From Haloarcula sp. CBA1127 (GTDB lineage Archaea > Halobacteriota > Halobacteria > Halobacteriales > Haloarculaceae): 64,000 bases of DNA. A program made the position numbers and the translations under genes. The notes below the pieces were generated by a model. It saw nothing but the letters and a program-made list of their open reading frames with translations. It made no database searches and had not been told where the DNA came from. Positions 36,625 through 44,659 of this stretch are shown one piece after another. The DNA is taken from NCBI RefSeq assembly GCF_001485575.1, contig NZ_BCNB01000006.1:1612001-1676000 (forward strand), written 5' to 3'. The first letter of the stretch is position 1, and the number at the start of each line of letters is the position of its first letter.

Positions 36625-36870
36625 AACGGCAGGACTGCAGCGCAACCGACTGCTATCTGTACTCCCGTGGCGTTACGACGGAGGTACCAAATTCGTAGCG
36701 TGCTAACCGAGGCTAATTCTGGAGAGGTTCACGGCCTACGGTGCGATAACTCCTCATTATGAGAGTGGTCCAAACGGTCGTACGTACTCCTATCGCGAAT
36801 GTGAGAACTCCAAGGTCGTCTCTACGTCCCTAAATCATATCCGTGATGAACGTAATAATGTCAATTAAGA

Positions 36871-37635
36871 GTGAAATTTCCCGGACGTATTCGACTTACA
36901 GTAGTCGTCGCCGTTTTCGTCGTTCTTGCGGGGTGTAGTGGGGTACCGTGGTCGCCGACCGTAACACCGTCACCGACGAGCGGCGAGAACACGACAGCAC
37001 TCGCACCCGGGCTTACCGAATCGGGTGTAACTGACGCATGGGCGCTGACGAAGGCCCACCGCGACCACCTTACGAACACCACGTACACGAAGCGCTCCTA
37101 TCGGTCGATTCACGCTGATGGAACCCTTCTCCAAAACCTCTCGGCGACCATGAAACGCGGCCACGGTGGGCAGTACCTCTATGAGTTGCACATTGGGGGT
37201 ACCGAACGGAATTCGACTCGTACGATAACCGTGTTCCGGAACGACTCACTGCTCGTCCAACGGACGGTCTACGAGAACGGAACGGTCGCACACGTTGGCG
37301 CGGAGAAGGCAGCGACACCCGGAAAGGAACGGTATGGGGGCGTCTACTCAAAATTGGTTGCAAGTAACACGACGGTTGCGGAGACGGTTGAGCGCAACGG
37401 TACGACGCTCTACCGGGTGGAGTCAGTCGGTGAGCCGGACACCTCCTCAGCATATGCGAACGCCTCGAACTATGAGTTCTCGGCGCTCATTAGCCCTGAG
37501 GGGTTCGTCCATGAGTACCACGTCTCCTACGCGACAAGTCGTGATGGGGGGCCGGTGACCGTGACCGTTAGCCTCCAATTCACTGAACGGGGACAGACGA
37601 CCGTCCACCCCCCGGCGTGGGCTTCGAAAGCCTAA
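36871..37635 (+). CDS. Secreted lipoprotein
   Basis: A 254-residue lipoprotein starting with GTG. The signal is RIRLTVVVAVFVVLAGCSG, with lipobox LAGC, so the mature protein would be anchored outside by a lipid on Cys. The body resembles a haloarchaeal lipoprotein family (DUF7537-like, from memory): TDAWALTKAHRDHLTNTTYT early, YGGVYSKLV and NYEFSALISPEGFVHEYHVSY later, with many N-x-S/T sites. No ligand can be inferred. Immediately downstream the GC content drops. Confidence 0.75.
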   Translation: MKFPGRIRLTVVVAVFVVLAGCSGVPWSPTVTPSPTSGENTTALAPGLTESGVTDAWALTKAHRDHLTNTTYTKRSYRSIHADGTLLQNLSATMKRGHGGQYLYELHIGGTERNSTRTITVFRNDSLLVQRTVYENGTVAHVGAEKAATPGKERYGGVYSKLVASNTTVAETVERNGTTLYRVESVGEPDTSSAYANASNYEFSALISPEGFVHEYHVSYATSRDGGPVTVTVSLQFTERGQTTVHPPAWASKA

Positions 37636-37746
37636 GTGAGACGTTTCGTAGTGAATTGTGTGGGTCAAAGTATGGCTTTCAGCCAGAAATTTCGCGTGCA
37701 GAGTTAAAAACAGGCTGAATTGCGTGAAAAAATGGGACAGTGAACG

Positions 37747-37979
37747 ATGAAAGAGAGAAGCGTAGCCGCCACTTCGGTAGAGGTGAATCTGCCTGCCGAA
37801 GCTCTACGAGAGTGGCGGGCCAAGCACAAGAACAACACCGAACCGGACGCATTGGGAAACAAGAGGTTCAAGAGGTTCGTAGCCTCTGCCGCAATGCGAC
37901 GAATGGGGCCGACTTGTGCGACGGCGACACCATTCAGGTCGCACCGGACGGTTCACTTGTCGGAGGTGACGACGAATGA
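37747..37979 (+). pseudogene. Small island gene, split by a likely 1-nt deletion
   Basis: Frame 1 from ATG 37747 reads SVEVNLPAEALREWRAKHKN and RFVASAAMRRMG, a sensible amphipathic protein, then becomes improbable. The -1 frame continues ADLCDGDTIQVAPDGSLVGG to the stop at 37977-37979, which overlaps the next ATG (ATGA at 37976). One extra G in the GGGG run 37905-37908 joins the two into about 77 residues. Function unknown; could be a ribbon-helix-helix-like or small accessory protein of a mobile element. Confidence 0.55.
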
Positions 37980-38222
37980 GCTTCGAGGAATCTCAATCTG
38001 AGCTAGAAATTCGGAATGAGGTGCTACCGCTTGATGGCAGTGAGCAACTGGTTTTTTGGTAAGGTAGCAACCTACGCCGTGGCGTACTTCGCACAAGGTC
38101 TTGGCAGAAAGCCAATTCTCCGATGGGAAGGTGACGGCTTCGAGGTGCATTACTCACCTGCCAGAAACCAACTGAAAGCTGTTAAACGCGATAAGACCTT
38201 CCTGTGGAAATTGTGGGAGTGA
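37976..38222 (+). pseudogene. Second small island gene, possible 1-nt insertion in a T run
   Basis: From ATG 37976 (overlapping the previous stop) the frame reads SFEESQSELEIRNEVLPLDG and stops after LVFW. The +1 frame continues GKVATYAVAYFAQGLGRKPI and GFEVHYSPARNQLKAVKRDK to 38222. Removing one T from TTTTTT (38052-38057) gives LVFGKVATY and an 81-residue protein with one hydrophobic stretch. Alternatively a separate 68-residue gene starts at 38016. Unknown function. Confidence 0.45.
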
Positions 38223-38257
38223 ATTCTGATGAGCAAATTGAGCTACAATAGTATGTG

Positions 38258-38410
38258 CTATGGCATTGGAACTTGACCATAGACAAATACTGCATACAGG
38301 GTGCAGAACAGCATAGCGGCGTAGAAAATGACTTTAAGAATTGTTTCTAACTTCTCCCAGTTGATGGCTATCACGGGAGCATCGCCGTCAGTTGATGGTT
38401 TACTCGCCAT
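38258..38410 (-). CDS. 50-residue single-helix membrane protein
   Basis: ATG at 38410, stop at 38258. It has a polar head (ASKPSTDGDAPVIAINWEK) then one transmembrane helix (LKVIFYAAMLFCTLYAVFVYG). It starts 2 nt after the stop of the wHTH gene, so the two form an operon. Small membrane proteins of this size are common in haloviruses and plasmids. Confidence 0.6.
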   Translation of the reverse strand: MASKPSTDGDAPVIAINWEKLETILKVIFYAAMLFCTLYAVFVYGQVPMP

Positions 38411-38412
38411 AT

Positions 38413-38880
38413 TTATTCGATTGTACCAAGCCGTTCAAGTTCAGCGTCTCCAGCCTCGCTAATCTCGTATTCATAGCTGTTGTCGTCGTTTTTCTTGTCT
38501 GTGCGATTGACCAACCCTCGATCATAGAGAGCCGACATGGCCGCATATGCTGTTCCTTTGGGAAGGTCAACAATCTCAAGCGTCCTCCTTGTCGCAACTG
38601 GCGCTTGATTCTCTAACTGCTTAAGTGCCGATAACATCTTGTGGTGTGACGTACCGCTCTGGATTGATTTCGGCTCCTGTCCACTCTCTTGATTTTCCCC
38701 GTCAAATGGGAGACTGGTTTGCTGGACTTTTGGCCTATCACTCTTTGAGGGATTGCCGATTTCGACGTACACTCTATCGAATTGCGAACCATCAGCAAAT
38801 TGTTCAAGGACACTCATCACAGTCTCTACAGCCCTGCTACCCGTAGCCTCGAAAGACAGGTGGTCTAACTCATCACTCAT
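38413..38880 (-). CDS. Winged-helix regulator of the island
   Basis: A 155-residue protein. Residues about 80-150 form a winged helix: HKMLSALKQLENQAPVATRR, LPKGTAYAAMSALYDRGLV, then a wing with YEYEISEAGDAELERLG. The N-terminal half (SDELDHLSFEATGSRAVETV) is a separate small domain with an acidic linker. Similar two-part proteins occur in haloviruses and plasmids. Four exact 8-bp iterons lie upstream, next to its TATA box, so self-regulation or a replication role is possible. Confidence 0.7.
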   Translation of the reverse strand: MSDELDHLSFEATGSRAVETVMSVLEQFADGSQFDRVYVEIGNPSKSDRPKVQQTSLPFDGENQESGQEPKSIQSGTSHHKMLSALKQLENQAPVATRRTLEIVDLPKGTAYAAMSALYDRGLVNRTDKKNDDNSYEYEISEAGDAELERLGTIE

Positions 38881-38904
38881 ACTTGGGTGTTGTTTAGCCG
38901 ATTA

Positions 38905-38913
38905 CTTTAATTT
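38905..38913 (-). promoter_or_regulatory. TATA-like box for the wHTH gene
   Basis: AAATTAAAG on the minus strand, about 29 nt before the ATG at 38880. The iterons begin 15 nt further upstream. Confidence 0.45.
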
Positions 38914-38927
38914 GGCGGCACATGGCC

Positions 38928-38971
38928 ATAGCATCATAGCATCATAGCATCATAGCATCATAGTCTCATAG
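38928..38971. repeat. Iteron array (8-bp ATAGCATC x4 plus a degenerate unit)
   Basis: Exact units at 38928, 38936, 38944 and 38952, then ATAGTCTC at 38960 and a half unit ATAG. They sit directly upstream of the wHTH promoter. Uniform 8-bp spacing is less than one helical turn, so a protein would contact alternate units or the array is a slipped repeat. It is not a CRISPR: units are too short and there are no spacers. Confidence 0.85.
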
Positions 38972-39217
38972 ACGACACCACTTCCCGAAGCGGTGGGCAA
39001 AAAGGAGCGGACAGTGTGATAAGAGTCTCGCGGAGCGAAGCGAAGCAAGACAAGGACTGAGTAGCATTGAACCACTCTGTGCGGAAGTCTGCCCGAAGTG
39101 AATCAACAACGATGAACCGACTTCCCGTATTCCATCAACATGGCTCTTCGGTAACTCTCGTCGGCTCACACCCTACCTTAGCGGAAGCGAAGTCGGCTTC
39201 AACAAGGTGAGAGGAAA
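38972..39217. other. Gene-poor stretch of the island
   Basis: About 245 nt between the iterons and the 44-residue gene, part of 337 nt without a gene. It contains an imperfect mirror of purine-rich CGGAGCGAAGCGAAGC and no convincing start-stop pair; the longest frame (minus, 38966-39169) is rich in Ser/Cys/Leu and lacks acidic bias, so I treat it as non-coding. Confidence 0.4.
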
Positions 39218-39352
39218 TTAGACCAATATTGTCATCACATTAGACATTCTCTGTAAAATGCTCGGGTTGACAAGACCACCGTTCCAGAAAAAGAAGTCGA
39301 ATAGGAAGTAGATGGACGCCAACCCACCGATAAGCCGACCAATTGCTTTCAT
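39218..39352 (-). CDS. 44-residue membrane protein
   Basis: ATG at 39352, stop at 39218. It has one long hydrophobic stretch (IGRLIGGLASIYFLFDFFFW) followed by a polar tail (NGGLVNPSILQRMSN). It begins 4 nt after the stop of the zinc-protein gene, so the two are coupled. It looks like a small halovirus-type membrane protein. Confidence 0.55.
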   Translation of the reverse strand: MKAIGRLIGGLASIYFLFDFFFWNGGLVNPSILQRMSNVMTILV

Positions 39353-39356
39353 GTTA

Positions 39357-39647
39357 TCACATCATCGGGTCAAACCCGTTTCTGCCTCGCGTCTCTTCCT
39401 TATCTTCGTAGAATCTGCCACCGCACTTCGTACAGACGATTACTGTTGTCCCGTCGCTCACTTGGCCACCGAACCCGCCAAAGTTCGCCCCTGCCGATTG
39501 CTGAACAGTCTGCGACTCTTTGTATTGTGGGTCACAGTCGCAAAGGTCGTTTTCGCCTTCCACTTCCTCATACTCTGACGGCTCGCCGCCGAACAGATTG
39601 TCTTCCTCGATGGTGTCGTTTTCCCAAGGCCCATCGTTGTTGAACAT
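39357..39647 (-). CDS. Acidic zinc-binding protein of the island
   Basis: A 96-residue protein, very acidic at the start (NNDGPWENDTIEEDN, EPSEYEEVEGEND), with CDC near residue 37 and CTKCGGRFYED near residue 72, together a possible zinc site. A central Gly/Phe-rich linker (GANFGGFGGQV) separates them. Similar small acidic ribbon proteins occur in haloviruses. A TATA-like CATTTTTAAAT lies about 32 nt upstream. Function unknown. Confidence 0.65.
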   Translation of the reverse strand: MFNNDGPWENDTIEEDNLFGGEPSEYEEVEGENDLCDCDPQYKESQTVQQSAGANFGGFGGQVSDGTTVIVCTKCGGRFYEDKEETRGRNGFDPMM

Positions 39648-40034
39648 TGGTACGCCTTATAAATCAGCTCTTAGATTTAAAAATGTTTCTTGTAAATCAC
39701 TACCATGCGGTAAGTGAAGGGCATATTCTGGTTGCATTTCTGAGCGATTTTTGCAGTGGGGGTGCGCATCGATTGCAAGGAGTCGAAAGTCTGGCTTTTA
39801 AAAAATCTACTCCGGTGACTTCCCGGCTCTCAGTGAATCCATGAAGTCACGCGCACCTCGCACAAGGCGCGAGTCACCCCACGGGAAAGACTTTTCTAGC
39901 CTTAGACAAGATTTTGAGACGGAACTTGCCGAGTGAATCGAGGTATTCAATGAATCGAATGGACCCACGGTTTGGACGACGTTTTATAAGCATCCCTACT
40001 CCGTACTATCCTTTCGATTCGGGAAGAGAATGGA
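39648..40034. other. Intergenic stretch between the island genes and tRNA-Val
   Basis: 387 nt without a supported gene. It holds the promoter of the zinc-protein gene (TATA-like at 39674-39683), two other TATA-like AT runs (TTTTAAAAAATC near 39797 and TTTTATAAGC near 39983) and short frames below 35 codons. I looked here for a duplicated end of the tRNA as an attachment site and found none. Confidence 0.4.
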
Positions 40035-40109
40035 TGGGTTGGGGCGGATTCGAACCGCCGACTTCCTCCGTGTGAAGGAGGTATCATAACCGAACTAGAT
40101 CACCAACCC
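40035..40109 (-). tRNA. tRNA-Val (anticodon CAC)
   Basis: Read on the minus strand, the acceptor GGGTTGG (5') pairs with CCAACCC (3') followed by discriminator A. The anticodon arm is CCTCC-TTCACAC-GGAGG, giving anticodon CAC, which reads GUG valine codons. The T arm GGCGGTTCGAATCCGCC is canonical. CCA is not encoded. The gene has no intron. tRNA genes are favoured integration sites for haloarchaeal elements, and an island of small genes lies just downstream of its 3' end. Confidence 0.95.
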
Positions 40110-40137
40110 AGTGCACTCAACTCTATTCGAGCGCATC

Positions 40138-40147
40138 CCTTAAGAAT
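40138..40147 (-). promoter_or_regulatory. TATA-like box for tRNA-Val
   Basis: ATTCTTAAGG on the minus strand, about 34 nt before the mature tRNA 5' end, leaving a short leader to be removed by RNase P. Confidence 0.45.
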
Positions 40148-40157
40148 TGCTTTCCGA

Positions 40158-40427
40158 CTACGCTTCCGGCTCTTCCGTACCGCGATACGCACCGATCTTC
40201 TTGCGGGCGTCAGCGATCGCTTCCTCGGCTTCGCCCTCTGCTCTTCCCTGCAGGTCCTTCAGGTCGGCCTTGACGCCCTCCAGGCGGCTGGGTTCGGGCT
40301 CTTTTTCCTTCCCGGTGAGTTCTCGGAAGCGTTCCTCGACCGGGTCGAGTTCCTCTTTGACGCCCTTGGTGGCGGTTTCCCCGGCACGCTTCAGGTAGTA
40401 CCGTGCGTCTTCGAAGTGCTTGTTCAT
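40158..40427 (-). CDS. Small charged helical protein, haloarchaeal
   Basis: An 89-residue protein starting NKHFEDARYYLKRAGETATKG with continuous charged helix (EELDPVEERFRELTGKEKE, KADLKDLQGRAEGEAEEAIADARKK), suggesting a coiled coil or a hairpin. The N-terminus is strongly conserved in haloarchaeal relatives as far as I recall (DUF7553-like). Function unknown. The start at 40427 is used because the longer frame to 40583 overlaps the metallohydrolase leader. Confidence 0.7.
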   Translation of the reverse strand: MNKHFEDARYYLKRAGETATKGVKEELDPVEERFRELTGKEKEPEPSRLEGVKADLKDLQGRAEGEAEEAIADARKKIGAYRGTEEPEA

Positions 40428-40575
40428 ATCTGTCCCTACGCGAAGGACGAATATAGCTCTTGTGCCCGGAAAACCATGAGGAACCACAGCTAACCGAGGG
40501 ACAGCGAGCGGCCACGATGGTAAACGTGCCGTGCGGGTACGAACTGTTTTGCGCCACCACCTGCAACGGGGAGAT

Positions 40576-41523
40576 ATGTTCACACGGGTGTCGATCCCGA
40601 CGCCGTTTCAGGTCGGGCCAGTCAATGCATACATCGCGCGGCGAACGATCGTCGATCCGGGACCCGACAGCGAGGAAGCGTGGTCGCGTCTGGTCGAGGC
40701 GCTCGAAGCACGCGAGCTGTCCCCGGCTGATATCGAGCAGGTGCTGGTCACCCATCCGCACCCGGACCATTTCGGCATGGCGAACCGGTTCGCCGAGCGA
40801 GGAGCGCGTGTCCTCGCCAGCGAACCGGCAGCCGATATCATGCGCGATTTCGCGGCGCAGCTACACACCGAACAGTCCTATTTCGCGGATTTCTTCGAGC
40901 GGTGTGGTGTCTCACGCGAGACCGCCGAAACGGTCACACAGCTACCGGAAGCCTTCCTACCCTATGCCCAGAGCGTCGACACCGACCGCGCGCTCGCGGC
41001 TGGTGATACCGTCACCGTCGACGATACGGAACTGACGATTGACACTGTGCAGGGCCACTCCGCGGGCGAAATAATCTTCTCATATGACTTTCAGGGCCGA
41101 CGTGAAGCGGTCGTCGGCGACAACGTGTTGGGCGACATCACACCCAATCCGTTCCTGCAGGTGCCCGACGAAAGCGGGGCGCGGCCGAAGGTGTTACCGG
41201 CATTTAACGACTCGCTCCGGTGGCTCCGTGAGCAAGGTCACGACCGCTTTCTCACCGGCCACCGCGAGCCCGTCGAAGCACCGCAGGAGCGTATCGACGA
41301 CATCCTCGCGGAACACGACCAGCGCACCGCGGAGGTCGCCGACATCGTCTCCGGCGGAGCGACGACACCCAGTGACGTGATGACGGCGTTGTTCGGCGAC
41401 CTGCCCGCCACGGAGTACTTTGCTGGGATGAGCGAGGCTGTCGGCCATCTGGACGTACTCGAAGTCACCGACCGCGTCGAGAAGCGCGAGAGCGGCGGCG
41501 TGTTCGTCTACGAGTCGGCGTAA
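40576..41523 (+). CDS. Metallo-beta-lactamase-fold hydrolase
   Basis: A 315-residue enzyme. The first metal motif is VLVTHPHPDHFGMANRF (H-x-H-x-D-H), with further ligands in VQGHSAGEI and near the end FLTGHREPVEAP; AVVGDNVLGDITPNP supplies the bridging Asp. A C-terminal helical domain (residues about 245-310) with GGATTPSDVMTALFG resembles the winged-helix tail of LACTB2-like proteins, so it could be a ribonuclease or a thioester hydrolase. The ATG at 40576 (MFTRVSIPTPFQVGPVNAY) gives the usual start. Confidence 0.85.
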   Translation: MFTRVSIPTPFQVGPVNAYIARRTIVDPGPDSEEAWSRLVEALEARELSPADIEQVLVTHPHPDHFGMANRFAERGARVLASEPAADIMRDFAAQLHTEQSYFADFFERCGVSRETAETVTQLPEAFLPYAQSVDTDRALAAGDTVTVDDTELTIDTVQGHSAGEIIFSYDFQGRREAVVGDNVLGDITPNPFLQVPDESGARPKVLPAFNDSLRWLREQGHDRFLTGHREPVEAPQERIDDILAEHDQRTAEVADIVSGGATTPSDVMTALFGDLPATEYFAGMSEAVGHLDVLEVTDRVEKRESGGVFVYESA

Positions 41524-41572
41524 GCCTCGCTACTTGAAGAGCGTGTGAGACAGAAAATAGCTAGGCGTCAGA

Positions 41573-43123
41573 CTACAGCAACTGCGCGGCCTGGAACGCG
41601 ATTTCGGAGACGCGGTTGAAGCCGGGTAGCAGGAGTACCGTCACGATAGCGGCGCCCACCACAGCGGTGTACAGCCCCATCGGGTACGACTCGATGGTCC
41701 GGCTGCCAGTCGGTTCCTCGATCCACATCGCCTTGACAACGCGGGAGTAGTAGAACAGGCTGAGCGCGCTGTTGATGATGAGCGCGGCGGCCAGCGACCA
41801 CGCGCTGACGTTGAGCGTCGCCTGGAACAGGTAGAACTTCGAGAAGAACCCGCCGCCGATCGGCAGGCCGGCGAGGCTGAACAGGAACACCGTCATCGCC
41901 GCGCAGGCGACCGGCGCTTCTCTGCCGAGACCGTTGTAGTCCTCGAAGCGGCGGCCGACGCCCCAGTACTCGGCCAGCGCGATGAACAGGAACGCGCCCG
42001 TGTTCATGAAGCCGTAGACGAGCAGGTGGGACATCCCCGCACTCATGCTGAGGCTCAGGCCCTCACCGGAGCCAGACACGGCGGCGAGTCCGATGAGGAC
42101 GTAGCCGGCATGGCCGACGCTGGAGTAGGCCAGCATCCGCTTGACCGTTTCCTGCGTTGCGGCGGCGAAGTTCCCGATGAACATCGTCGCGATGGCGAGG
42201 ATCTGGAACGCCATCACCCAGTTGATCGCCCCGCCGGCGGCGAGCAGGTCACCGATTGGGAATGCGACAGCGAACGCGCGGAACGCCAGCACGAAGCCGG
42301 CGGCCTTCGACGCCGAGGAGAGGAACGCCGAGATTGGCGCTGGTGCGCCCTCGTATGCCTCGGGGGCCCAGAAGTGGAACGGCACGGAGGCGGTCTTGAA
42401 CGCGACGCCGCCGATAATCATCAGGATACCGACGCCGAGGATAGCCATCGGGACGGCAGGGTCACCGGACTGGGCCTGTATCGACCCCTCGGAGATGGTC
42501 TGGATCGTACCACTGGAGATAGCGGTTGCGACGCCGTCAAACCGAAGCACGCCCGTTGCAGCGTACACCAGCGAGATGCCGTAGGCCAGCACCGCCGAAG
42601 ACACCGCGCCGATGAGGAAGTACTTCAGTCCTGCTTCGACGCTGCCCTTGTTCTCCTTGAGGAAGGCGACGAGTGCGTAGGACGGTAGCGACACCAATTC
42701 GAGTGCGACGAAGGCCGTTGCTAGGCTGTTGGCCGCACTGAGGATGCTCATCCCAGTCGCGGATAGCAGAACAAGTGCGAAGAACTCGGCCTGGTAGCTG
42801 TGTTCGGCGACGTAGTCGTAGCTCGCGAGCACGACCAACGTCGTGACGCTGCCGACGATGGCCATGAAGAACAGGGCCATCTGGTCGACGACGAGTTGGC
42901 TGTTGAACAGCGCGACGCCAGTGCTATCGGCCATTCCGGTTCCGGCGGTGATAAACCAGCCAGCGAACCCGAAGGAAAGCAGGGAGCCGAGCACCGAGAT
43001 ACCGGCCAGTAGTCCCGTGTTCGTCGTGTCAGGATCAATCGAGTCCGCTAGCAGCAACACCAGGGAGGCGAGGGCCAGCGAGAGTGCTGGGGCGAGTGCC
43101 ATCCAGTCAGGGAGTGCGACCAT
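41573..43123 (-). CDS. nuoN: NuoN, complex I membrane subunit
   Basis: A 516-residue proton-pumping subunit of the respiratory complex I-type enzyme, with about 14 helices. Characteristic parts are GLKYFLIGAVSSAVLAYGISL, FKTASVPFHFWAPEAYEGAPAP (the conserved lysine/proline helix) and KRMLAYSSVGHAGYVLIG. It is the last gene of the operon, immediately after nuoM (stop and start are adjacent). Confidence 0.95.
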   Translation of the reverse strand: MVALPDWMALAPALSLALASLVLLLADSIDPDTTNTGLLAGISVLGSLLSFGFAGWFITAGTGMADSTGVALFNSQLVVDQMALFFMAIVGSVTTLVVLASYDYVAEHSYQAEFFALVLLSATGMSILSAANSLATAFVALELVSLPSYALVAFLKENKGSVEAGLKYFLIGAVSSAVLAYGISLVYAATGVLRFDGVATAISSGTIQTISEGSIQAQSGDPAVPMAILGVGILMIIGGVAFKTASVPFHFWAPEAYEGAPAPISAFLSSASKAAGFVLAFRAFAVAFPIGDLLAAGGAINWVMAFQILAIATMFIGNFAAATQETVKRMLAYSSVGHAGYVLIGLAAVSGSGEGLSLSMSAGMSHLLVYGFMNTGAFLFIALAEYWGVGRRFEDYNGLGREAPVACAAMTVFLFSLAGLPIGGGFFSKFYLFQATLNVSAWSLAAALIINSALSLFYYSRVVKAMWIEEPTGSRTIESYPMGLYTAVVGAAIVTVLLLPGFNRVSEIAFQAAQLL

Positions 43124-44659
43124 CTATGCACCACCTCCGATCTCGAGAACCGGTGAAATCGAGTCTTGTATCATACCAAAGGAGAGGTCTGGCGCGACAC
43201 CGAGTGCGATGACCAGCAGGAGCAACACGGCCAGCGGCGCGACGTCATGGAACGCAGCCGGGCTGACCTCGTAGTCCGTCTCCAGATTGAAGCCACCGAA
43301 CAGCGTGCGCTGCATGGCCCACAGCAGGTAGCCGGCCACGATGACGATGCCGAACATCGCCAGCGAGGTCAACACCGGTGCAGCCCCACCGAGCGTCGGC
43401 GCGTTGAACGAGCCCTGGAAAATGAAGTACTCCCCGGCGAAGCCGGCCATCAGCGGCAGGCCCATGTAGCCGAAGGCGGCGGCGACGAAGATGCCGACCG
43501 TCCAAGGCATCCGGTCCGCAAGGCCGGACATATCGCCGACCATGCGCGTGTGCGTCGTGTTGTAAATGACACCGACACACATGAACATCAGCCCCGAAAT
43601 GAGGCCGTGAGCGATCATCTGGAAGGTCGCCCCACCCATGCCGTAGGGCGTGAACGCGACCAGACCCAGGATGACATAGCCCATCGATGAAATCGAGGAG
43701 TAGGCGACGATGCGCTTGAGGTCGCGCTGTGCCAGTGCGAGCATCGCGCCGTAGATGACGCTGACGACGCCGATGATGGCAAGCGGAACCGCGAGCTGAC
43801 GTGCCGTGTCTGCGAGCATCGTGAAGTTGAACCGCAGCAGTGCGTAGGTCCCCATCTTCAGGAGGACGCCGGCCAGCATGACCGACACCGGCGTCGGGGC
43901 CTCCACGTGAGCGTCGGGCAGCCACGTGTGCAGCGGGAAGACGGGCACCTTCACCGCGAACCCGAAGAACATCAGGATAAAGGAGATGGTCATCAGGTTC
44001 ACGCCGGCGATGGTCGGCAGCCCGCTTGCGGTGCGGAACGCCTCGGCCATCGCAGGCAGGGACAGTGACGTGAGGTCAGTGCTGAACACGAGCGCGAACA
44101 GGCCTGCGAACATGACCAGCGACGCCACGTTCGTGTAGACGAAGAACTTGATCGCGGCGTACTTCCGGCGCGGGCCGCCCCAGACACCGATGAGCAGGTA
44201 CATCGGGATGAGGACGCCCTCCCAGAAGACGAACCAGAGGAAGAAATCGAGCGCGGAGAACACGCCGATAAGGCTCACTTCCATGAACAGCATCAGTCCG
44301 TAGAACTGGGACTGACGCTCGTCAATAGGCGTCCACGCCGAGACGATGGCGAGTGTCGTCAGCACTGTCGTCAGCGCGAGCAGCGGCATACTGATGCCGT
44401 CGAGGCCGACGTAGTACGACACTTCCAGTTCACCCAGCGTGATCCACGGGATCTGCTGGCCGAACGCGATATCGGCGGGCGACAGCAGCGCGTTGCCCGT
44501 GCCGCCGTACTGCGTGAGGTACACCCAGTACATGTAGATGCTACCGAGCGCCGGAACCGCACTGACGGCCGCGGCGAGCTTTCCGGCGTACCGGTCGGGC
44601 GAGAGGAACACGAGCCCGGTTCCCAGCAGCGTCACGAGCAGGAGCGCGGCGACCCACAT
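43124..44659 (-). CDS. nuoM: NuoM, complex I membrane subunit
   Basis: A 511-residue antiporter-like subunit. It has LMLFMEVSLIGVFSALDFFLWF, FGFAVKVPVFPLHTWLPDAHVEAPTPVSV and the discontinuous-helix segment LKRIVAYSSISSMGYVILG, with the Glu and Lys residues used in proton transfer. It begins immediately after nuoL, and nuoN follows directly. Confidence 0.95.
   Translation of the reverse strand: MWVAALLLVTLLGTGLVFLSPDRYAGKLAAAVSAVPALGSIYMYWVYLTQYGGTGNALLSPADIAFGQQIPWITLGELEVSYYVGLDGISMPLLALTTVLTTLAIVSAWTPIDERQSQFYGLMLFMEVSLIGVFSALDFFLWFVFWEGVLIPMYLLIGVWGGPRRKYAAIKFFVYTNVASLVMFAGLFALVFSTDLTSLSLPAMAEAFRTASGLPTIAGVNLMTISFILMFFGFAVKVPVFPLHTWLPDAHVEAPTPVSVMLAGVLLKMGTYALLRFNFTMLADTARQLAVPLAIIGVVSVIYGAMLALAQRDLKRIVAYSSISSMGYVILGLVAFTPYGMGGATFQMIAHGLISGLMFMCVGVIYNTTHTRMVGDMSGLADRMPWTVGIFVAAAFGYMGLPLMAGFAGEYFIFQGSFNAPTLGGAAPVLTSLAMFGIVIVAGYLLWAMQRTLFGGFNLETDYEVSPAAFHDVAPLAVLLLLVIALGVAPDLSFGMIQDSISPVLEIGGGA

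Noticed and set aside
37740..37979. Alternative 79-codon frame starting at 37740
   Set aside because: Its first half is Arg/Ser/Gln-rich like an out-of-frame reading, while the frame from 37747 gives a sensible protein there. Only its C-terminal part is accepted, as the continuation after the frameshift.
38928..38971. Possible CRISPR array
   Set aside because: Units are 8 bp, contiguous and without spacers; no cas genes are near.
38966..39169. 67-codon minus-strand frame in the island
   Set aside because: Ser/Leu/Cys-rich, lacks acidic bias, has no promoter or Shine-Dalgarno, and no coupling with neighbours.
39648..40109. Attachment site of an integrated element at tRNA-Val
   Set aside because: I found no second copy of the tRNA 3' end at the other border of the island, and there is no integrase. 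The island idea is kept, but att sites are not annotated.
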